From Agrostemma githago (taxonomy: Eukaryota > Streptophyta > Magnoliopsida > Caryophyllales > Caryophyllaceae), in assembly GCA_958450325.1 (NCBI GenBank), contig OY288247.1, forward strand, positions 60,577,701 to 60,641,700: a stretch of DNA of 64,000 nt, read 5' to 3'. The position numbers were made by a program, and so were the translations under genes. The notes below the pieces were generated by a model. It was not told where the DNA came from. It saw nothing but the letters and a program-made list of their open reading frames with translations, and did no database searches. Numbering within the stretch: the stretch's first letter is position 1; each line of letters opens with the position of its first letter. Of this stretch, positions 1 to 9,322 are shown piece after piece.

Positions 1-316
1 CGATTATTAGTTCGAATCACAAGTTAAATCTCTCTCTAACCTAGATATGATGAAACACATCCAATATTAAGGCTAAAGATTGTTACTTTATCTAATGGGT
101 TTGAACAATTACGGATTCAATCAGAGAATAACAATAGATTGAAAATTGTAAAGATTAATTAACTACTTTAATCTAAACATTCAACAATCATGCAAATATC
201 AGGCCCGTCGGAAAGCAGGGTCACCCGTTTCTTGGAACCGGGGCCCAACTTCCAAGGGGGCCTACTTAGATTTAAAACTAGTATATAGTGTTATTGGCCA
301 TCTCAAATAATTAAGC
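1..316. other. AT-rich flank, no gene seen
   Basis: I see no open frame, terminal repeat or family motif in this stretch. It is AT-rich apart from a short GC-rich patch near 200-265. Confidence 0.5.
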
Positions 317-402
317 ACTGATGGTAGCTCGGTGGTAAGTTGTTGTGTTCAGAGATATCTCTCCATGTTAGAGGGCAGGGGTTCGAATCCCATGGATGCC
401 CT
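317..402 (+). mobile_element. tRNA-derived SINE head
   Basis: The segment has both internal RNA polymerase III promoter boxes in tRNA order: an A-box-like TAGCTCGGTGG at 325-335 and a textbook B box GGTTCGAATCC at 380-390. The end GGATGCCC is followed by a T run. The 5' end does not pair with the 3' end to make a seven-base acceptor stem, and no clean anticodon arm can be drawn, so this is not a functional tRNA gene. It fits the tRNA-related head of a plant SINE. I did not find a tail or a convincing target duplication, so the 3' limit is open. Confidence 0.6.
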
Positions 403-968
403 TTTTTTGGTGTGTTCACAATACCTCTTAATTATTTCTCCTCATTTTCTAAGCCGATATTCATTAACATACCTCTTAATTATTTCTCCTCATTTCCTAA
501 GCCTATTTTTTGGTCTTCACGTACCTCTTAATTATTTCTTCTCATTTCCAAAGCATATATTCATTATATTCATTAAATGGCAATCCGCACTATTTTGTTA
601 CTCTATTTTTGTTTTTTCGATTTCTAAAAAGTATTTAATACTCCTATATGGAGTATATGACCTTTGAAACAAATATTCGTATCTATTTTTTGGTGTGTTC
701 ACAATACCTCTTAATTATTTCTCCTCATTTCTTAAGCCGATATTCATTAACATACCTCTTAATTATTTCTCCTCATTTCCTAAGCCTATTTTTTGGTCTT
801 CACGTACCTCTTAATTATTTCTCCTCATTTCCAAAGCATATATTCATTATATTCATTAAATGGCACTCCGCACAATTTTGTTACTCTATTTTTGTTTTTT
901 CGATTTCTAAAAAGTATTTAATACTCCTATATGGAGTATATGACATTTGAAACAAATACTCGTATCTA
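403..968. repeat. 283-bp tandem duplication with internal sub-repeats
   Basis: Two head-to-tail copies of a 283-bp unit, for example TGGTGTGTTC at 408 and again at 691. The copies differ at only a few bases and so are recent. Each unit contains about three diverged copies of a shorter repeat built on ACCTCTTAATTATTTCTCC. Frames of about 100 codons are open here only because of this repetition, and they look like nothing known. The array begins directly after the SINE head. Confidence 0.85.
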
Positions 969-977
969 TTTTTGTTA

Positions 978-1078
978 TATACTTCCTTTGTGCATCTATA
1001 TGTTCGTCCACTTTCAATATAATACTCATCACATATATTAAATAAAGTTGATGAATATATAGATACAGAGGGAGTATA
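978..1078. mobile_element. Stowaway-like MITE
   Basis: About 100 bp bounded by inverted repeats. The left end reads TATACTTCCTTTGTGCATCT and the reverse complement of the right end reads TATACTCCCTCTGTATCTAT. The CTCCCTCTGT core and flanking TA dinucleotides are typical of Stowaway (Tc1/mariner-derived) MITEs. The interior is AT-rich and non-coding. The exact boundary is uncertain by a few bases because the TA target and the repeat merge. Confidence 0.65.
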
Positions 1079-2035
1079 TAATTTGTGAAAGATTAATTAA
1101 TTTAATTATAATAGTCGTTTGCTAAAAACGAAAGAATCCTTGTAACAAATATCATACCTACACAAGTATGAGATTTACGACCGATAGAAACTATTTTATA
1201 AAAAATATTACTCCTTACTTGATAACTAATACGGAGTACTAATGCCTTATCTTATAGATCGTTACTCGTCAGGGCCTCCAAAAAAAATTTGACACAGGGC
1301 CACCAAATATCATTTGACGGCCCTGGCAAATATGAACGGAGAAATAACAGTACTCAAGAGATAGAATAAAGATGAATTAAAGTCTCACAATTGAATAATT
1401 AGAAGCTTCAAATCTTAATCCGAGAAGAAGGAATTAGTTACACATGCTTAGGTTTTTCTTCTCTTTTTCTCCTCCTCTTGAACGTAATATGATGATGAAT
1501 AATGATTCTACAAACTTAACTTAACCTAATAGTAGTCTCATAATAATAATAATAAAATAGAAAGATAATAAAGTTTCCTAATTAAAAAAAGTCTTCAAAA
1601 CGTAGTAAATTAAGATGGAATCAGCCGAGAAGCGTCACATGTTTCAGGAATCCGCGCGACTGGCATGGCAGTCACGCGATTCGCCTACTCGCGCGACCCA
1701 CATGGATCTGGGGTGCCTCGCGCGCGTGCATGCTGCTCTTCACGTTTTCCTTCGTTTCCTTTTCCTCGTTCCGTGTCTTCAACTGGGTTTTTTTCCCTTT
1801 ATGATTCATCAGCTTTTGGCCCAATCAACGATCCAGATAAGAATCCTCAATCTAGCTTATATTACATTCATACCAAAATGACACAAATGCGATACAAGAC
1901 AACCGATTAAGCACACTAAAATACACAAAAATCGTCGTAATAACTACGACTAAATACGGCCTATCAGTACCAAATTTTGCGAGGGAAGCAACCACACAAC
2001 ACAAATGACGTCTCCTTATTCAGCGCACGACATTT
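1079..2035. other. AT-rich intergenic stretch
   Basis: No coding region I can support. It contains a possible hAT remnant (1270-1325, listed separately). A GC-richer patch around 1615-1760 has two overlapping open frames without family motifs. Confidence 0.45.
1270..1325. mobile_element. Possible hAT terminal remnant
   Basis: A 56-bp block starts CAGGGCC and ends GGCCCTG, with a second AGGGCC motif inside. The two ends form an inverted repeat, and CAGGGCC termini are common in plant hAT elements. There is no 8-bp target duplication, and the block is too short to be an element by itself. It may be two fused ends left by an internal deletion, or chance. Confidence 0.3.
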
Positions 2036-2837
2036 GTAGAAGAAATTCAGAATGAACAAATTCCAATTTTTGGTTACAACTTTGTATGTTTTCAAGACTT
2101 AATTGACAGCAAAGTGAATGAACGAACATATCTTGGTACAGTACTAAATCTTTTTCAAAAATAAGTCAATAAATGTTTATTATATTTAAGTGATGTGCTT
2201 AATAGTAAATTTTGTGCAGATATTGTTGCTCAAGTAGAAGAATATCGAGTAGTTCTCCAAAGTGGACCCTTAATATGCTCAATTCTAGAGTTGCAAGACA
2301 TCAATGGTATAAACATGTCGATGTGGGTGTAGGGACACTTGCTGAGGATATCAAGATAATGGTATCAGATCCAAAATTTTACACCGAAAAGTTAATCATA
2401 GTGTCAGTGTGTGCAAAGGTCTCCACGTGATGGTACATATCTACTCTATTTGCAAATCATTATATTTTAAAATTCGTATACAAACACGTATATAATGTCT
2501 TTAAATATCGTAGGTATAATGCGGTTAACAACAAAAGATGCAACGAAAATTTACGTTCAACCAGATGTACCACAAGTAAACGAATTCATTGCTAGGTAAG
2601 CTGCATTGTAATATCAAAATTATAATTACAGATTAACTGACGTTTCATCACTTAAATAATAAATTCTGATAAAAAAATAGAAATGCAAGTCGTGGAGTAG
2701 CACTTAGGGACATCATGAAGGCAAAATGGAAACATATAGAAGAAGACGAAGAAAATGATGAAGTCAGGAATTTGGGACGCAAAAGGATAAAGATTGGAAC
2801 AATTGACGAAGAAAATGATGAAGTCGAAGCAATTTAA
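2036..2837 (+). pseudogene. RPA1-like gene fragment (copy 1, C-terminal part)
   Basis: Several exon-like pieces can be read. The first (about 2036-2133) encodes a segment with PIFGYNFVCFQDL that parallels the OB-fold A tail of the second copy at 5321-6564, and its donor lies at the same codon phase. A second (from 2220 after TTTGTGCAG) encodes DIVAQVEEYRVV, resembling the second OB-fold of replication protein A large subunits. A third (about 2519-2596) contains TKIYVQPDVPQVNEF, a motif seen in plant and Helitron-type RPA proteins. The last ends with an acidic tail and TAA at 2837. In-frame stops and the missing N-terminus mark it as a relic. RPA1 binds single-stranded DNA in replication and repair, and plant Helitrons often carry RPA-like genes. 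I found no Helitron ends. Confidence 0.5.
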
Positions 2838-3013
2838 AGTTAACTGTCTTTTTAAATGTTACGTAAGAGTGATGTTTTTTGATGATGTTTTTATTTTATA
2901 GTACTTCTGGATGATGTTTTTATTTGTTTTTTAAAAACTACTGACTTTAGCTTATTTCCCTATTCATGTTTATTAAGGTATTAGATGTTGGTGTTTGTTT
3001 AGTATATGCATGC
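2838..3013. other. AT-rich spacer, no gene seen
   Basis: AT-rich DNA between the first RPA-like fragment and the retroposon insertion site. Nothing recognised. Confidence 0.4.
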
Positions 3014-3024
3014 TTATCACCATG
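3014..3024. repeat. Target-site duplication, left copy
   Basis: TTATCACCATG at 3014-3024 is repeated exactly at 4673-4683, flanking the minus-strand retroposon. An 11-bp duplication beside a poly(A) tail is the signature of LINE-type target-primed reverse transcription. Confidence 0.85.
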
Positions 3025-4672
3025 TTTTTTTTTGCCAACAAAGAAAGTGCACGGGATTACATGCTGGTTGGGTTCTTAGAACCCATATTACATCCTATAA
3101 TGAACATAAAAATAACATAACAAGCATTAACTAAAACCATAACGATAAAATGGAGACGTCTGGTAAACGTAGTGAGTTGTTGGTGCACGGGAACTTGGAT
3201 CTGAGCATCGTCATCCACATAATCCACACAGCTGCTGATTCCCAGATACCATCCACACAGATGAATTGAAGAAGGACAAGACCAAGATGCACTTACGCAC
3301 TTACAAAGAAGGCGTAGAAAGAAACGGGGGAGAGCAAAGCGATTAAGCTTGCCTCTAAAGGAGTAAAAACTCCTACATCTTGATAGTCGAACCATACAAC
3401 CATATGTCGAACGGACCATTGAACCGAGCAACATGCAAACAGCTGAGGATAAGGATCTCCCCAAAATCAAACCCCTAACGAAAGGACCAATCCAAGACCA
3501 ATCTATGGTCAGGTCAACCCACTCCATACGAATACAAGCCGCCTTAGGGAGGCCTTTATTTTTAAAAGACATAAAGCTTAAGCATATTATAAAGAAGCTA
3601 ATAAGAACAGCTACACAAGAGATCATTATTGGAGAAAGCCACCGGGCACCCAACCACACGCGACAGCCACCCAGATCCACCATGACAAGATACTCAGACC
3701 CAAAACCGTCCGAAATAACGAAGCAACCCACACTTCAAGACCCACAACCATCTAGGCAGGATAGACACCATCACGACCCAAGTCTAGTAAGACCAAAGAG
3801 AAAAGAAAACAGAGGAAGACACCGACCTTACAGCCCCTTACCTAAAGACCAAACAATCTGACAAGACAAATCGGAAACCAAACCAACCGAACAGACAAGG
3901 ACCAAACACCCAACAACCAACCACCCAAAGCAAAAGCAACAAACATAAACCAAAGGACAATACAACGCTACCCAACAACATCGACACCAACCGGCAGATG
4001 GGGGAAGGGGACGAGGGGAGGGGGGAACACTTACTAGCGGTGGTCAATGACAAGGGCAGAGGCCTTACACGAAAACAAAGGGAAGAAGGCCAGTCACCGG
4101 AGGGCGGGGGAGGGGGGCGAGGGGAGGGGGGATCACCCCCGGCGAACGCCGGCGAAGGAAAGGAAGAAGGTGGTCGACTCAAGAAACAAATCAGGGGAGG
4201 GAGGCCGGTCACCGGAGAGCGGGGGAGAGGGGCAAGGGGAGGGGGATCGCCCTCGGCGAACGCCGGCATACGAAAGGGGGCGGACAGACAAGGGAGGAAG
4301 GTACCGATATCCGATTGGAACGAGTCGGTGACGGCGCATCAGGCAAGGAGAGGGTCGATTAACCCCAAAAAGCAACAAAAGAACGGTTTACTGGACTGAG
4401 AACACCGGAAGGTGACCATCACCGGCGAGAGGGAGATGGGGGTGAGGAGGATCGAAAAAGGATAAGAGTAGTCGAGTCAGCCTGCCGGAGATAGGTCAAG
4501 AACAACCAAATCTCCGGCAGGCGAGGAGATCCGAGTGGCTGGGTGTAGAAGGAGCGGCGGCAGCTGCAAACTTAAGTTAGGGTTTTTTTTGTTTTCTTGG
4601 GGATTGTATTCTTAGAGAGAAGGAAGAGCAATTTTCTTAGAGAGAGAGAATGGCTCAAATGTTAGATGCGCA
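3025..4672 (-). mobile_element. Non-LTR retroposon without reverse transcriptase
   Basis: The insertion is bounded by an 11-bp target duplication. It ends on the minus strand in an A run (a T run at 3025-3033 on the plus strand), so it was inserted as a poly(A) RNA copy. Read on the minus strand, the 5' part is a leader with AACCCTAA and a C/G-rich block (about 4000-4560). That block contains two diverged copies of a unit of roughly 110 bp with CCGGCGTTCGCCG. The 3' part has open frames of 224 and 143 codons (3057-3731 and 3838-4269) that show no RT, endonuclease or gag motif. It could be a non-autonomous LINE derivative, a large SINE-like element or a retrocopied transcript. I cannot tell which from this copy. 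Confidence 0.7.
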
Positions 4673-4683
4673 TTATCACCATG
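4673..4683. repeat. Target-site duplication, right copy
   Basis: Exact match of TTATCACCATG at 3014-3024. See the left copy. Confidence 0.85.
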
Positions 4684-5320
4684 CTCAACATATTTGGCAG
4701 CTGCATAAATGAGAGAATGCAGAATGGCATAGAAAGACAACATAATAGCATAAAAAGGCAACGGAGAAGACAAATCAGATGCATTGGCTATCAACTACAA
4801 GGGCATTTGTCAACAAATAACAGAAGAAATAACTTAGTGTTGCATAATTTACTTTTTAAATGACCACTTAGTGTTGTATATGCTATTTTTTTCCTTATTG
4901 TTTACTGTTATCAGTTTAAGATTGTCTATAGTGACAAAGTTTAAATAGAAAACATGTGCAACATGCACATTTATTTGTACTGAACATATCGAAATTAATT
5001 ATTCTTTTAAGTATTAAATTATTCATTAAGTCAAAGAAACAAACATGATAAGAAATCAACTGCACATATTCTGCCAGCAAAGGATTGTAAACGTAGTATG
5101 TATCTTATTTGGTAGAATGTATCTTATTACTCCCCATATACAAATAAAACTCTAATAATATTTTTTTCAGAATTTTGTTTAGAAAGAGTTTTAATATAAA
5201 TAGAATTCCAATCTACATGGAAAACAAGACAGACATACATGTATAAATAGAACAAACACTGTCAATTTACATAACAAATACTTCGGGAAACCAACTGCAT
5301 ACAGAAGAAAAAAATATTCA
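4684..5320. other. AT-rich spacer
   Basis: No recognised gene or element. It precedes the second RPA-like gene and may contain its former promoter, but I see no clear TATA box or other signal. Confidence 0.4.
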
Positions 5321-6564
5321 ATGGAGCCACAAAATATATCATTCTCAGACATTACAAAAAAATTGAAAACAAATTATTTTGAAGTTCGAATGATAAGAAT
5401 ATGGGAAGTCAATTATGAGCACACGCAACATTCATTGGAGTGTCTTATGGTTGATAAAGAGGTACAAAACACATTAGAGTGCATTATTTTTAAGAATTAC
5501 AATCATTTAAATACATAGTTAAATGACAAACATGAAATAACAAAGTTTTGATATTCAGTTTTTAATGGTCTTTTCCATTTTCAGGGAACAGTAATGCAGG
5601 GAAAAATTATTGAGGAATTAATACAACAATTTCACGGAAAAATAAGTGAAGGACAAACATACAAGATAAGCAAATTTGCTATATGTTCAGACTTAGGGGA
5701 CTATAGTGCTACATCAGAATTGTGGTGTGTACAATTTACAAGCGGAACAATAATCGAAGAAATTATTGATCCAGTTATCCCAGATTTTGGATTTACATTC
5801 ATGAGTTTTGAAGATATCAAAGACAACACAACAGAAAGAACTCTATTCAGTAAGTATTGATATTTCATAATATTGTTATATAAACTTATAAAAACGACTA
5901 TATTGCTAAATATACATATTTAATTGGAAGCCTCGAATATTATGAGGTAATTTTTGCAAACAGCGAATGGGCCACAACGCACCTCTATTATCAAACATGT
6001 TGGACACAAGGTAAACTACATTCAAATATTGTGTTAAATAACTAGGTAATAGATTATTGTACTAATCTTTTTTTGTAGTCCAAACATTATACATATATCA
6101 ATTTGTGATGGTGCTACAAAGGAGATTGCTGATCTTGCAACCGATGAGAATTTTTTCAATGGAAAACCAGTTTTAGCTTTTCAGTGTTTAAGCAAACCAC
6201 ATCACAAAGATAATACAAAAATAATAATTTCACTATCGTATATTAGCACTTTTCTAAATTTAATTTAAGATTATTTCTTATTGTAACTGCATAATTGAAC
6301 TAACAAACAATGTGGTAGCAAAGATACTAAAAAACTCTGACATTCAAGAAGCTCTTGAATACTACGACATGTAATCAAATTCAAACATCTCAACTTTTTA
6401 ACTTTTATTGATGATAATGAATATTGATGGTTTACTTAAACTAACAAAATATTTAAACGATCAAATGCAGGAATTAGACTCAAGGGCCATTTAAAAGAGT
6501 CATTTTAAAAGCAAAATGGAGCAAAGCAGATTCGGAAGATGAAGAACAGATGGACCAATACTAA
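5321..6564 (+). pseudogene. RPA1-like gene, copy 2 (single-stranded-DNA-binding protein)
   Basis: A multi-exon gene-like region. Exon 1 starts at ATG 5321 and encodes an OB-fold N-terminus with DITKKLKTNYFEVRMIRIWE, the strand-loop pattern of RPA large-subunit DNA-binding domain A. The next exon (about 5585-5850) continues with TYKISKFAICSDLGDY and DFGFTFMSFEDI, then a GTAAGT donor. Later pieces (about 5964-6011, 6080-6230, 6470-6564) carry TNGPQRTSIIKHVGHK, a second OB-fold (ISICDGATKEIADLATDENF) and an acidic C-terminus ending SEDEEQMDQY. RPA1 binds single-stranded DNA in replication and repair. The predicted protein lacks the C-terminal zinc-finger domain of full RPA1, as Helitron-type RPA proteins often do. 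It may be a decayed host paralogue or a Helitron passenger. Whether splicing still works is uncertain. Confidence 0.5.
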
Positions 6565-7704
6565 CAAATTAGGTTGTTAGAAAACTATCCCAAGCATGCT
6601 ATGCAACATCACAACTTTCGAATTAAGTTTTAATTTTGGTCAACTCATTTAGTATCACAAAACTATTTAGATAAATTTATGTGATTTAACATTAATATTT
6701 CAGCATTAATATTAAAAGTTTCAGCATTAATATATAAAAGAATCATACCTCTCACTACTTTTAAAATGCTAACCACCAACGAAACCTACTTGAAAAACAA
6801 CATCGACTCCCGTTGCGAATGTTCTGCATTCTGCCAAGACGGTCTGAGATCGCCATAGATTATGATCCCGCAACTTTCACTGCTGCCCCAACATATTCCG
6901 AAACCTAAAATGAGCTGAACTCAAATGGCTACGGTACTGCTACTAAAATCGCTTCGCAATAACCACGACACGCAAAATACGGTTGCACATTTGGATAAAG
7001 ATTACCCCTCAATACTTGGCTCGTTTTGCACAGGAAACAAACACTCTAAAGGCCATATTGCATTTGTCACATCTTTGTTTCAGAATCTAAAACCAAAGTG
7101 GAAAACTTTTGATGCCTTTTTGTTTCAAGTTTCGAATAACCTCGCACAATCCCTGAAAAAGGATCAAGAATAATAACATTTGTAAGGTCTCTAACCTTTT
7201 AAAACCATCTATGGTAATAATAGTTTGATTATGAGCCTTGCCATTGTGAATTTGTGATATCTCTGATAATCCTTCTATTTTTAATTGTTTTTGTCCCCAA
7301 GCAGTTGCCAAAAGTTTTTTTTTTACATTTTTTATGGGGTAAGGGTTTTGCTTGTGACGTTCAGTTCTGTCGAGTAATTCGAGGATTATGTTGAAATTAT
7401 AGAGTTAGTCGTTCTCGGATAGTAATCGGGCTTAGGTTTGTCTTTTTTTGTGAACTCATTGAAGGATGAAACTAATATAGCACATAGAAAGTTTGCATTT
7501 CTTTTGTTGTCAGTGGCCGCTGATGTTCCACTAAAATTTCCGAGTTGAATTAGAAAGTCGTGCTTTTACATTTTCCAATCTCCTTCCTTAATTCCATGCT
7601 GTCTCTAGGGTTTTCAAATTGCTGTCATGCTTGGTCATCTTATTCAACATTTTTAAGGTAGTCTTACGGATTGTCAGTTGAATTCCTATGAACGATAGGC
7701 ATCT
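6565..7704. other. Unassigned stretch
   Basis: No gene I can support. Open frames of 82 codons (6925-7173, plus) and 74 codons (7087-7311, minus) overlap and show no motif. Confidence 0.4.
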
Positions 7705-8494
7705 TTGACCAGGATTCTTAGTATATCTGGCATGCCTCTCTTCATCTTCAGGGTTGTCAATTTCATTATTGTGAACAGGTCGTACACACCTCAGTTTATT
7801 AGTCACATTACACATTTGCACAATTGGGTTTCCTATTTATGTCAAATGTACATTCGTTTGACGTACTGTAAACCACATATCATCAGGTATAATAACATGG
7901 TCAATTATGTGTGCAAAGGATGGGTGATGTACAACGAAGTGGATGACAGACTAACGGTCATATCCAACTCAATGGAACATAAGAAACATCATCTATCTTT
8001 CATATACGGTCGGCACCCTGAAGTTAAGACTCATGGTAGGGGAATCTCATCAGCAAATAAAGTAATATGCAATGCAGATTGTATGGACAAATTTTTGAAA
8101 AACTACCCTCTAACTATGACAAGGCTAATATGACCGCTATTTGCAAAGGATGGGCACAAATCTTTTTATTACATCCAAAGGCGCCTCGGTGGAATGCGGA
8201 ATACAATAGAAGTCTACGAATAGTGAATCTTAATGGTTTGACTGCTGTTTAGAGGGGTGACAAAGAAGTTTCAAAGAGATGTAGGTGTTATCTAACTAAT
8301 AACATCTATGCTAGAACAATACTCCACGACATGCAGTTAGCATCAAAGAACCCTCCAAACTTGGAGATTATTGAGACTACCCTGGAGAAGAGTGAAGAAT
8401 ATTGCTTTCAATTCCTTCCATATGACAGGATTGACGAAGCGTATGACATAGGTAAGACATTGCGCAGTAGGAGTGATATCATCATCATCGACTA
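7705..8494 (+). pseudogene. Unidentified degraded coding fragment
   Basis: Two overlapping frames (7705-8133 and 8067-8252) and a continuation to about 8494 read like a decayed protein-coding region. CKGW occurs twice, in YVCKGWVMYN and AICKGWAQIF. A stop in the third piece is followed by a long open stretch with RCRCYLTNNIYARTILHDMQ and an acidic segment. The pieces lie in different frames, so frameshifts or introns are needed to join them. I do not recognise the family. It ends about 125 bp before the CACTA terminus and is outside that element. Confidence 0.3.
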
Positions 8495-8619
8495 ATCAGT
8501 TCTTATGTATGCATAAAATTTTGTCCTCTGGTAGGCTGTATGGTCATCTTAACTTTTGGTATTTATGTTTGCTGCCTACAGTAAAAAAAAAAAGACACAA
8601 CTACAACTAAGCCTGTGTT

Positions 8620-8784
8620 CACTACTACAAAAATAGGCATAGAGAACTGTTGAAATATGCTTTAGAGAACGCCTTTGGAAATTTTTATAACTCGGCGTTC
8701 TCTATTGTTTAGAGAACAGGTGTATGAGGCATTTTTTAAGTAAAAACATACAAAACACCTAAGTCAAAAAGGCGTTTTCTTTTC
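8620..8784 (+). mobile_element. CACTA (En/Spm) transposon left terminus
   Basis: The sequence opens with CACTACTACAAAAATAGGC, the classic CACTA terminal inverted repeat. It continues with subterminal repeats in both orientations built on AGAGAACGC and GCGTTCTCT, the likely transposase-binding sites. The element is broken at 8785-8789 by insertion of the solo LTR and resumes at 26159. No matching right terminus was found in the window, so this is a terminal fragment. Confidence 0.8.
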
Positions 8785-8789
8785 CATAT
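8785..8789. repeat. 5-bp TSD (CATAT) of the outer solo LTR
   Basis: CATAT at 8785-8789 is repeated at 26159-26163, flanking a TG...CA unit. The CACTA subterminal repeats continue directly on the far side. Confidence 0.8.
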
Positions 8790-9322
8790 TGTTGTGTGTC
8801 AAATTTAGACCGTTTTTCCTCCCATTTAGACCCGTTTTTTCCCCGCTTTGCGAGACTAAAGTGCGATTATTGCCCTATTTTGAGTCTTTTTCGCATTAGC
8901 GTCCCTCTTGTGCATTTTATGTGTTTTTGGTAGTTTTTCTATCAATTTTGATAGGATTTGGCGCCGAAAGCATGATCGAGCTTCTACGAGCACAAGAGAG
9001 GGGAATACCGTCCGAAAAGCAAAGCACACAACTCAAAATCCAAAGTCCAAACCCAAGATGTGAAACCTTGAGCAAAAAGGAAAAACTATAGTCCATTGGA
9101 CATCTTCACCGGAGAGGTCGAAATTCAAATGAATATATCTAGAGTTCTAGAGCTGGGATCGAAGAGATTCTAGTTGGAGGTGAAAGCTTATCTTCTTAGC
9201 TTTCCAACGACATATCACACGCCCCAATCGGAGTTCAAACGAGAGAGTTATGGCCCTCTGAAGTCACAGAGCAAAATTTCACCCTATGAGAATTTGACCG
9301 GGCGAAATTTTGCCAGACGGTG
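8790..9322 (+). mobile_element. Solo LTR, left part (split by Tat1)
   Basis: First part of an LTR that starts TGTTGTGTGTC and ends ATCACA at 26158, with a 5-bp target duplication outside. There is no internal region with PBS, polypurine tract or coding sequence other than the nested Tat1, so it is a solo LTR left by recombination between two LTRs. Its total length without Tat1 is about 1.87 kb. Length and style resemble Athila-type or related Ty3/gypsy LTRs, but the clade call is tentative. The part next to the break (about 9270-9322) carries a short repeat that resumes beyond Tat1. Confidence 0.75.
9318..9322. repeat. 5-bp TSD (CGGTG) of Tat1
   Basis: CGGTG at 9318-9322 and 24823-24827 flank the TGTAGACA...GTCCACA element exactly. 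Confidence 0.9.

Noticed and set aside
317..401. Functional tRNA gene
   Set aside because: A and B boxes are present, but the acceptor stem does not pair and no anticodon arm can be drawn. A SINE head fits better.
3838..4399. Proline/arginine-rich proteins in the GC-rich block
   Set aside because: Frames are open on both strands owing to composition, lack family motifs and lie in the 5' part of a non-coding retroposon.
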